Source of the DNA: Blastocladiella britannica
Lineage: Eukaryota > Blastocladiomycota > Blastocladiomycetes > Blastocladiales > Blastocladiaceae
DNA length: 11,105 nucleotides
Assembly: GCA_025349905.2 (NCBI GenBank)
Contig: MU625133.1
Span: 1 to 11,105, forward strand
Reading direction: 5' to 3'
Shown here: positions 1 through 8,507 of the stretch, piece by piece
How positions within the stretch are numbered: the first letter of the stretch is position 1
How the letters are laid out: each line of letters begins with the position of its first letter
Program-made: the position numbers and the translations under genes
The notes under the pieces: generated by a model
Told to the model about the DNA's origin: nothing
Databases searched by the model: none
What the model saw: the letters and a program-made list of their open reading frames with translations, nothing else

Positions 1-70
1 GTGGGAAGTGGGCAAACTTTGGCGCTGGCTCTTTGCTTTGTTTCATTTTTCACGAAAAAGTCAATACGCG
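1..70 (+). promoter_or_regulatory. 5' flank of VPS25 (presumed promoter/5'UTR)
   Basis: This short stretch precedes the VPS25 start codon. It has T-rich runs around 40-52 and an A-run around 54-58. I see no TATA box or other element I can name. Any promoter extends beyond the left edge of the window. The assignment rests on position only. Confidence 0.35.
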
Positions 71-779
71 ATGGCCCAATTTACTTTCCCACTCATATCC
101 ACTTTCCCACCCTTCTACACGTACATATATACGATTCCACCCAGGGAATGAAGTCTCATTAAATCAATAGCCTGCAACCGCACCCCGAATCGCAGGCCAA
201 GCAACTGGCGGCCTGGGTCGATCTTGTCCGAGACTACTGCGCACACCACCGCCTGTACCGCCTGGACCTGTCGACTGCCCACACGCTCGATCTCTTTTCC
301 AATGCAGCCATTTCTCGTATGCATAGTCCTTATTCAAGAAATTGGACCTTGATATTTACGACAATACAAATGAAGGAGCCGTAACGCGCGACATGCTCGC
401 AAGTATCTTTGCCGAGTGCGTCAAGTGCAACCTGGCCGAATGGGCCTCGCCCAAGGACCACTCGCGCATTCTTGTTCTCTGGAAGGCCGTCCCGCAGTGG
501 GCATCCGTGATTCTGGAATGGGCAAAAAAATTCGGCTTTACCGGCACCGTACTGACCGGGTACGAGGTGCGCTTTGGCGATTACGCTGCCGATGCTGGTC
601 CGTCTATGCACTTTATTGGTACTTCATGCATTTTTTTTCATGTTTATATTACAGAATTTTACGATATGGACGAGGCCCTCTTTCTGCGCGTGATCAAGCA
701 CTTGGTCAAGCAGGGCAACGCGACGCTCGTCAATCCGTCCGATATTGCCGATGAGCTGGGCTTCAAATTGAATGCATGA
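71..779 (+). CDS. VPS25: VPS25, ESCRT-II complex subunit (4 exons)
   Basis: VPS25 is a two-winged-helix subunit of ESCRT-II. Known role: two copies bind VPS22 and VPS36 and recruit ESCRT-III (VPS20) on endosomes for multivesicular-body sorting. Model: exons 71-120, 171-316, 376-597 and 655-779; introns of 50, 59 and 57 nt; 180 residues, against about 176 in human. The start ATG gives an N-terminus with the PPFY motif (residues 13-16) followed by TLQP and, at about 26, KQLAAW, all family hallmarks. The stretch LFSNAAISR across the second junction through to NLAEW aligns with human VPS25 without a gap, as does YEVRFGD to FYDMDEA across the third junction. That equal length is why I chose the GTCCGT donor at 598 over a GTACTT donor at 619. 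The gene converges on NPC1, with 17 bp between stop codons. Family assignment is firm; the third donor is fairly sure. Confidence 0.94.
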
Positions 780-796
780 AAAAAAAAAATTGAAAT
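780..796. other. 17-bp convergent gap between VPS25 and NPC1
   Basis: Only 17 bp separate the two stop codons. The left part is a genomic A-run (779-789, counting the last base of the VPS25 stop) directly after VPS25. I see no AATAAA for VPS25 on the + strand. Both 3' UTRs must be almost absent or overlap the opposite gene. Confidence 0.85.
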
Positions 797-801
797 TTAT
801 T
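796..801 (-). terminator. AATAAA poly(A) signal overlapping the NPC1 stop codon
   Basis: On the minus strand the last codons read GCT GAA TAA A, so a perfect AATAAA hexamer includes the TAA stop. The usual cleavage distance of 10-30 nt downstream would place the NPC1 transcript end inside the VPS25 last exon. The hexamer is seen directly; its use as a poly(A) signal is inferred. Confidence 0.6.
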
Positions 802-3800
802 CAGCGAGAGCAGCAGCAGGAGGACTGGCCGGACGATCCGTCGCCGCCACCACGCCGGCCGGCACGCCACCGGCCGCCAGCAGCAGCAGCGGCAGCACGA
901 ACAACCCGACCGCCAGGCCCGTGACCAGCACCAGCGAGTAAAGCAAAAAGTAGTAGGTGCGGAAGATGGCCGACGACGCAAACGCCAGCACCGCAACGCC
1001 CACGAGCTTGGTCCATCCGATCCCGGACATGACCGTGGCGCCCGCGCTGGCCAGCGCCCGCTTCAGGACAATGGCGCGCAGCTCGGCCTGCGGGTTCCAT
1101 AACCCGGCGTCCAGCCCATGGTGGCGGAGCTTGGCGCGGTACTCGCGCGCGGCCGCGCCCGGGTCCACGGTCGCGTACGCGCGCAGCACGTGCACGCAAA
1201 ACTCGACACCCAGGCCCGTGGCCATCACCAGATTTACCACCGATACGCCGTTGAGTGGAACACCAAACACCCCGAGCGCCAGCGCCGCCAGCCACAGCTG
1301 CATCACCGCCATCGCTACCACCAGCAGCACTGCCGGCCGCACACTCTCAAACATGGCGATCGCCGCCGCCAGCACCAGCATGTGCGCAAACGCCAGGAGC
1401 TTCCAGGTCGTGGTGGTGAGCCCAATGTACTGCGCAAAGAATGGGTGAAAGACCGAGTACACATCGACCGACAGCGCATCTGATGGACCAGACATCTCTA
1501 CCACACGCTGGCCGGTCGCAGCCAGCAGACTGCGCACCGTCTCGGCCACTCGCTGGTGCGCCTGCATCCCGCGGATCAGGTCCGACTGCGACCCAAGCGG
1601 GACCGATGCCACCCGGAAAGCGAACGTGGACAGATCAGAGGATACCAGGTCCGCATACGCAGCGCCAGCCTGTGGGCACTCTGCGGATGGCGGCGCGCGG
1701 AGCCACTGCGAAAGAACGTCGCGCAGCGTCGGGAAGCTGGGTGGGAGGTGTTCGTCCGCCGGCGCCTGCGCGTGAAGGATGGCCTTTATAATTTGCCGCA
1801 TGCTGGTCGCGCTCCAGGACGAGACGCATGGGTCGCAGTCGTCCACCGTGTCGGCCGCTGGGTCGCAAAATTGTTGGGTTCCGCGCTTGATGGAGCAACA
1901 TGAGGGAGCAGCAAACGGATCGTCGTCATCCTCTAGGCTCGGGTTGGGCCGCAGCCAGTACGCGAAATCGTCGGCCCAGGTGGTTGGTGGGGAGGCGAGG
2001 AAACTCAGGTCCTGGCGCTTGCGCTCTTGCTCCAAAATCGCAGGGACCGACGCGTTCCTGCAGTCGCTGAACCGCGCGCACATGGACAAGATGTCGCTCA
2101 CCGTGGCTTCAGTGTCCGCCTCGTTGGTGGCAATGGTCACACCGCCCACCATGTAGTACACTGGCGGGCCAACATGGAAATGCTCATCCAGCGCCGTGAA
2201 GTAGGGAACCAGGTGCGAGTCGGATGGCACCGCATCCCGTTGATCGAGCCCCAGCCGAACGTTGCTCAGCAACAGCGTGGCCGCCACACTGCCCAGGACC
2301 GTCGTAGCCAAGAGCCAGCGCTGGCGGCGAACAAGGAGGCGCGCATATGAGCGCCACGCGGTGCGCTTGTGGTGCACCGCCGGGACATGGACGCGAGCCA
2401 AGAGCGAGACAAGGACAGTGCACTGCAAAAAGAACAGGCAGGCGACCGCGGTGGCCGAGAACAGCGCAAACGATGTGACGGCGGGAATGTCGACCAGCGA
2501 TGCCGCAAGGAACACGAGGATTTCGCAGCCCAAAGCAAGTAAGAGACCGGGGCCTTGGGCAGCCATGGTGCGTGCCAACCGGACGGGGGTCGTTGGGAAC
2601 GCGGTGACAGTGTGCATCGCCTCCACAATCAAAAACACGTTATCGACGCCAATGGCAAGGGCCAGGAACGGCAGCACCTCGAGCAAGATAAACGACGCTG
2701 CGACACCGGCCCATGCCATGATCCCGGCCGCCATCATCACGGCCAGTGCAACGATGATCACCGCCGTCAGGCCGACCGTCGGGCTGCGAAGCGTGGCAAT
2801 GATGTAGGCCACCATGGCAACATATGAGAGCAGCACAATGAACCCGTCGGCCGAGGTCGCGCGCGCCACTTCGGTTTCGATCGAGGATTCCGTCGAGTAC
2901 GCAAGGCGAATCGAAGCGTTGGGCTGACTGGCAACCTTGGCCACTTCGCGCGCCATGATGGACCGGAACCAGGTCTCCCACTCGAGCGCATGGGCCAACA
3001 GAGTCGTGTTGATGAGGTCGCCATTGCTCTCTGCGTTGCGGTTGACGTAGGTGACAATAAGTGCCTCTGCACGAGGCAAGACGTCAGGGGCTGATTGCAA
3101 GGGGGGTGCGTGGGACAAGGTCATCTTTGCCACGGTGGTCGCATCCATGATCATTTCAGGGCGGATGGGCTGGCCATAGAGGGGCAAGCACACGGTCTGC
3201 GCAGGGTTCGCCAAGCAGCGGGCAAGGTGCGTGGACCAGGTCCCGGCCGCCACCTGCTGTTCAAATTTGGCGACATCGTCTTGCCAGTACCCTGTCACGG
3301 ACTGTACAACGCAGCCAGCTGGCGGGGCAATCGTCGGGACCGGATGCAGACACACGTCGCGAAGCGAAATGCCATTGAATGTGCCCTCGTCGCGGAGCTC
3401 GCGCTGAAGCTCAAAGAGTGCTTGCAGCGTGCTGACGGTCAGCACTGTCGTGGAGGCGTTGGCGGCAGTGACAATCACTTGCTGCGTGCGGTAGAACGGG
3501 CCGAGGGTTGCGTCGTAATGGTGCTTCGAGGCCATTGCTGGCGCGCTCGGTGGCACCCAGAGACCGAGTGGGTCTGTGGTAATGACCAAGGGGCGGACCG
3601 CGAGACCTGCAATGCATGCACCGGCGACTGCGAGAGCGAAAAACAAGGACGCAATGGGCCAAGTGGCCACCGTCAGCCCGACGTGGTACATGAGCCCAGG
3701 AATCGAGCTCGTTGGAGTTGGCACGGCCGTATGGCGAATGTGCACGCGGAGGGGCGGCGAACCTGGGCGATCGCCGCCTGGTGACGGCAAGTCGGCGTGC

Positions 3801-4999
3801 TCGTGTAGGCCAAGCGCTGCGTCTGAGTCGTCATCGCCCGACGCATAGCCCTCACTCATGTCGCCTCGGCCCTGCTCCGCATCAATGAGCGCATGAGGGG
3901 ATCCCGGTCCGAGAAGTGGGTCAGAGTCGCTGGCAACGGCATCTGCAGCGCTGTCGGGGAGAATCCGTGTAGACAGGAATGCCTGGCGCTGGCGGTGCTT
4001 TGCGCGCACGGCGCGAACAGCAAGTCGGCCACCGGCAATGGCAAACCAGAGGAACAAGAGCGCGCCGGCAAGTGCGGCGCCGATGATCCCGTTGCACGTC
4101 CACCGTGAAAGGAGGCTGCCGCCGCAGCCGATCGGAGCCGCAGGTGGCGCCGGAAGTGTGGGCGGGAGAGTCGGGCAAATGGGCGCGCAGTCGACACAAG
4201 AGCAGCGGAGCGACGATTCGGTCGAGTTGCACGGAATCGCAGCCGTATTAAGGGGCGTTATCCCGGGCAGTGCGTCTGCTGGCGGCGGAAAGAGGATAGG
4301 AAACGGAGAGCCGCCAATCTCGGCCTTAGGCGCGCCCATAAAGGTCAAGAAATCGCGGGCGGTACGGGCGCCGCCGCCGATAAAGTCCATTGCAAAGCGA
4401 TTGTCTGGACCAAACTTGATGTCCTTACACTGTTACAATAACAAAAATGGCGTGAGATCGCCCATTTGAATACGCGGCCAATAGCGCACGCGCCGTACCG
4501 AGTCGAAAAAGCCCTGGGCAAAGCGATTCCCAACGAAATAGTCCACACCAGTCACAACCTCCTTTCCGCCCATTTTCACGGGGAGGATCTCGGTCGCGGT
4601 CACATTGACAAACGTGGCCTGGTTGGGCGAGCATGTGAATTCGCACCAAAAGGAAAGGAAATTGTTCCAGCAGGCGGGGCACGATCCGACGAAATTGCTG
4701 GCCAGCGCAACGCTGTTGGTCAAGCTTGCGAGTTGGTCCGCATCGCAGCACACCGGCCCTGTTGCAAAAGAGGCACCGCACTGGGCAACCAGTCGTGTCC
4801 GGAATGATGGGGACGGCTAAATACAATTGGCCAAAAATTTAGCATGGTAATTTTGAAGCGGCGCAGTGCAACGGACCAGTTTTGCAGGCGCGCCCTTGGC
4901 AGGGCAGCTCAGAGGAGGGGAGAATAGAGACCTCTGGCCACACTGGCCCATCATGGCGCAGGTTCCCGGCGCCGGCGTAACTGGGTCGGACAAAGGCAT
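797..4999 (-). CDS. NPC1: NPC1/Ncr1-type intracellular sterol transporter (3 exons resolved, N-terminus uncertain)
   Basis: NPC1 takes cholesterol/ergosterol from NPC2 in the lysosome or vacuole lumen and moves it to the limiting membrane. Exons on the minus strand are 4999-4877, 4816-4499 and 4429-797, with introns of 60 nt (GTCCGT...TAG) and 69 nt (GTACGG...CAG), giving 1357 residues. Seen in order: a cysteine-rich sterol-binding N-domain (CAMMGQCG; VCCDADQL; FWCEFTCSP; NVTAT); TM1 at about 261-281; a cytosolic linker with an acidic DPLL; the middle lumenal domain starting TTDPLGLW (431-438); a sterol-sensing domain at about 676-825 with VLPF and GVDN (741-744); a cysteine-rich C-lumenal domain; and a second TM block ending near the C-terminus. 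The N-domain separates it from Patched and Dispatched. Oddities: the first ATG gives MPLSDPV with no signal peptide, so the true start probably lies upstream through an unresolved exon (possible acceptor at 4981-4982). There is no C-terminal LLNF-type sorting motif. Confidence 0.95.
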
Positions 5000-5049
5000 T
5001 TTTGTATTTTTTTTTCAAAGGACCAAATCCGATGAGAGAGATCAACGAT
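5000..5049 (-). promoter_or_regulatory. 50-bp gap between channel stop and NPC1 ATG
   Basis: With the simplest models only 50 bp separate the channel stop codon from the first NPC1 ATG on the same strand. I find no AATAAA for the channel and no clear promoter element here. The pyrimidine-rich CCTTTGTCCGACCCAG just inside the NPC1 exon resembles a 3' splice site. This gap may therefore be the middle of an NPC1 5' intron rather than a true intergenic region. Confidence 0.4.
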
Positions 5050-8000
5050 TCAAGGTTGCACCACTTTCACCACATTCACGGCCAATGCACTTGTCGGGAG
5101 ACTCAAACTGGCGGGTGTCGGCGATGTAACAAACGGGCTGGATCCACGCCTCGGTTGGACACTCGGGATCGCTCCAGAGCTCATGACTGCCACACTTCCG
5201 CTTCGAAGCATGGGAGCTGCTGCTGCTGCAGATTGGGGTAGGAGGAACGCGCTCTTTGGTTCGACCGGTGAGGTGACCGCAACCATGGGCTCCTCATTGA
5301 GCATCAATCGCGAGCTTGCGCGAAGGGCCAGCAAGTTCGATCCAGCATCGGACGCGGCGAGGATGAGCGACGCAAGCGACCCGTGCTGGTCCATGACTGA
5401 CGGTAACATTGTGCGGCTCTCTTCTTCTTCGCGCACTCGGGCAATATCCTCTGCCAGGGCCGCGGCACGAGCCCGATCTGCTGCGTATCGCGCCTCAATT
5501 TGTTCTGGTCAGCCAAAATAAACTATGAGTCGGCGGCATACGTTGATGAGTAATAAAGGAAAAAAAGTACCTTGAAAGATCTCGACCAGGTGCGAGTACT
5601 GGGCGAGAATCTCGTCAAATTCCCTTTTCTTGAGCACGCACTGCCACAGAACAGTAAAAGCAACAACATGAGACACAACGTCATTTCAAGCGATTTAAAT
5701 AGTGTTGGTGCGTACCAGCTGCACTTCGGTCTTGGTTTTGATGGTGGCGGTTCGCAAGGAATTGGAAAACAGGGCGACCTCTCCGAAAAAGGCGCCAGGG
5801 CCAAGAGTGACAAAGACGCGAGATTCATCGGGAGGCATGACTTCAACATGTCCTTCACGTAGGCTAAGGAAATTGCATGGTCAATGTAAACTGAGGGTCT
5901 CAATATTAACAAAGTGTCCATGTACGTACAAGTACATTTCCGTCCCTCGCTCTCCTGCTTTACAAATCTGTGTCATTAAAAATAAAGCAGTCAGGATCCA
6001 GTGCAGACAATCGACGTTGAGATTGGAAAAAAAAAGTCGCACATAGAAATTGGACGTGACGTTGATGATGCTGATTTTTTGGCAAAGGGCCCGCTTGACC
6101 ACCTCTTCCGCATGCTCCTTGCTATATTGGCGCGCCAGTCAGGAGAATTTGGGAATCACATGAAAAAAACTGGGGGAATACGAACAAAATCGGCACGCTG
6201 GCAATCAAATCATAGTACAAATGATAATTGACTTGCTCGCGCAGCGTCTGTGGAAGAGCCTTGAACAAGTCATCCGTGTCGACGCCCTTTTTGTGTGCCC
6301 ACTCGAATTCCTCTTGCTGAAGTACTTTTGTTTGCAAGTCGGGCGGAAATTTATACTGCTTCAGGTACGTAGCGAGATTGCCTTTCTTGAAATTTCGTTG
6401 TTTGGCTGTGTAACGGTTTCGGGCAGTCAGCAAATGAACATTGGTCGACCAATTTTTAGCACCCGCGCACCAGCTTTATCAAGCCCTGCCTGACTGTCGA
6501 GTGATCGGACAATGGAGGCCATAATGCCGAAAATGGAACCTAAAGTTTTTCACAGGTGTGGTTCAGATTATTTTGGGGCCAAAAAAAAGTGTAAGTTGAG
6601 CCAAGCATACCATATATCACGCAAGCAACTGTTGCGTAGCAAAACATCTGAAGTGAGGAACCAAGAGATACAAAAAAAAAAATGTTGAATACAATGTCAG
6701 CGTACACATCATTTCCACAAATTGAAAGATAATTTCTGGGAGGACATCCACTTCCCGCTGTAGGAAAAAAATGGACTTTTCGGCACTAAAGCTGTCGTGG
6801 TTCATATCTCACGGGTGAATGAGAAACCATGGCCGAAATCAATTGAATTCGGCACGTACAAGCTTCGTGTCACTCGCTGAGAAAATGACCGCAACTTTCC
6901 TGAGCTGTCAGAGAGAATGCCATAGCGATCGACCCAGCGATTCCCCAATGGGAGATTAATCTATAGCAGCAGCACCTCATCCTCAATACGCGCACACGCG
7001 TCGTGAAATAAGAAATATAAAACGAACACTCATGAGCCAGAACATGCAAGAGTCTAGGTGACTGAACATGATGGTCAAGATCAGGGTCTTGACAAGGCGG
7101 CTAATCGGATCCGTCAGGCGTGGAATGGGAATGTCGATCACCCATTGTACCGTCCGATACATGCGCAGCAATCGAATCATGCGCGTCCAGCCATATATCT
7201 GGAGTATCCAAGGGGTGTGGCTGTTGATTCATGCTGGCTGAGCATCATTCAGGACATGTTGAAGAAGAAGATAAGGGTACATACGTGGAATCATACAGGT
7301 AGCGAATACCGCTCAGATTAAGGCCTGGAATGGGTGTCGAGGACTGGATATTGCCATTCTCGTAAATGTAAAATGGACTCGAACAGATCATGCTCGTGTT
7401 TGTGTAGGTGGCGGCAATCAAGATGACCCAATCGATTGGAATAAGAGCGAGAAATTCAAGCTTTGTTGCAAGCTGTGACAAGTGGAGCTTTCGCTTTTCG
7501 TTTGCTTTGATGACAAGTTGACCAAACTGGTCGGTGCGTGGGCGGCGAATCTCAAGGTAGGTGGAAAAGCAAAAGATCAAGTCGAATGCCAGATATGCGC
7601 TATATTTTACTTTCGTAAGGCAACCGACATTGAAAAAACATGAATGACGCACGGAACAAACATGGCGCCCAGGTCGCAGCCAAATGCGGCTTGGATCGGA
7701 AGCACAAGAAAATGGACTGTTGATTATATTTTGTCAATCGCCCAATGAAAAAGAATGAAAAAAAACAAGTACAAAAGTCAAGAGAGCGATTGACAGTATC
7801 ATAGACAGTCCAGAACGGATGGTGGGGGTTCGTCAAGACCGCATTCTGCCATTTTGCCCAGGGACGGACCTCTCGATGCGGCCGCAAGCTCCCGGCAGGG
7901 TACTCAGCGTCAGTGCCGATGGTTGTTTTCGACTGTCGCCGCGTGCCAGATGCCGATGATGCTGCCAAGATTTTGTTCTGATCAATTCCAATGACACCAA

Positions 8001-8393
8001 AAGCGCAAAAATACGGAGAACATGGACCATACTTCGCGTTATAATTTGAGCTACAGTTGGCCGAACAGTGGTGCTCACGCGCCTGTTGGATAGCGGAAGA
8101 GGTGCTGGGAGAGAAGCCGGCTGCGGCACAACGACTGTCCCATGGACGTTGGCTTGGTCGGTAGCATTGGAATCCAAGCTAATTCGGTGGCTCGAGCTGG
8201 GGGAATCTTTGTGAAAGTTGAAGGAACTAACAGATTGCGTAGGACTGCAGTCTTGCCCCAGCACTGGAGGGTTAATGTCGCTAGCATCAATACTGGCTCG
8301 CCGAGACCTCCGCATATCAAGAGCGCGAGGATTTGCAGGGTGGCCTGTCCTACGGCTCAGATCTGGACTTCCATGCACCGTGTCGCGATCCAT
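5050..8393 (-). CDS. Cyclic-nucleotide-gated (CNG/HCN-like) ion channel, 15 exons
   Basis: A plasma-membrane cation channel opened by cyclic nucleotide binding. Exons: 8393-8033, 7961-7773, 7716-7653, 7599-7285, 7220-7028, 6960-6860, 6791-6706, 6628-6611, 6539-6471, 6405-6186, 6121-6043, 5967-5930, 5863-5716, 5640-5571 and 5504-5050. These give 801 residues, and all phases agree. Residues 1-150 are disordered, with three RRxS sites. S1 (about 176-204) contains FLVLPIQAAF; S2 about 206-222; S3 about 252-268; S4 (314-340) has Arg323, 326, 329 and 332; S5 about 354-374. The pore helix/filter region (405-427) reads SIFFLQREVDV and has no GYG. S6 (about 432-453) contains YGSIFG. A C-linker (about 466-538) with RGVD/LPQxLRE-like features leads into the cNBD (540-650), with ICKAGERG, EMYFLREG and a phosphate cassette FFGEVALF...LRTAT (Glu606, Arg615, Thr616). 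A helical, Glu/Arg-rich then Ser/Pro-rich tail follows. An in-frame TAA upstream supports the start. The C-terminal about 80 residues are less certain. Confidence 0.93.
6611..6628 (-). other. 18-nt microexon in the channel S6 helix
   Basis: This exon encodes only ACVIY plus the flanking split codons. It is forced by three facts. The upstream exon must leave through GTACGC after EMM (phase 1). The CAACAG acceptor at 6629-6630 restores the S6 frame. The resulting E-to-G spacing (EIIF...SIFG, 21 residues) equals that of vertebrate CNG S6. A competing acceptor (CTTCAG, 19 nt upstream on the minus strand) would need a poor GTGGAA donor and add two residues. Confidence 0.7.
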
Positions 8394-8507
8394 ATTAGAA
8401 GGATGAAATAACGTTGTGATTTATGGATCAGAGGCGAAAGCTTACGTTTTTTTATTGTAAATTTTCGAGAATATATCAATGGAGAAGTCCCCTACGATGA
8501 TACTGGA
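8394..8507 (-). promoter_or_regulatory. 114-bp intergenic spacer: cyclase 3' end and channel 5' flank
   Basis: This AT-rich spacer lies between the cyclase stop and the channel ATG, both on the minus strand. It must hold the cyclase 3'UTR and poly(A) site as well as the channel promoter and 5'UTR. The AATAAA described separately is the only element I can name. In-frame TAA upstream of the channel ATG shows that the channel reading frame does not continue into it. Confidence 0.7.
8451..8456 (-). terminator. AATAAA poly(A) signal of the cyclase gene
   Basis: Minus-strand AATAAA lies about 52 nt after the cyclase TGA and about 58 nt before the channel ATG. It is followed by an A-run. Position and orientation fit a polyadenylation signal for the cyclase transcript. 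Function is inferred from the motif. Confidence 0.55.

Noticed and set aside
317..338. A 22-nt GT...AG intron in VPS25
   Set aside because: It puts the next exon out of frame. The 59-nt intron 317-375 keeps the frame and gives a gap-free alignment with human VPS25, so no miniature intron or frameshift is needed.
342..375. Reading 342-375 as VPS25 coding sequence (LDLDIYDNTNEGA)
   Set aside because: It is open in the downstream frame but lies inside the 59-nt second intron. Including it adds residues absent from the family and breaks the splice phase.
957..3848. Several long plus-strand open frames (e.g. 957-1448, 2262-2807, 3095-3784)
   Set aside because: They lie antisense to the NPC1 exon, which has clear family homology throughout. 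Their proteins are low-complexity, without recognisable domains, as expected from GC-rich antisense frames.
797..4999. Patched/Dispatched or bacterial RND transporter instead of NPC1
   Set aside because: The N-terminal Cys-rich sterol-binding domain (VCCDADQL, CEFTCSP) and the TTDPLGLW lumenal motif are specific to the NPC1 family.
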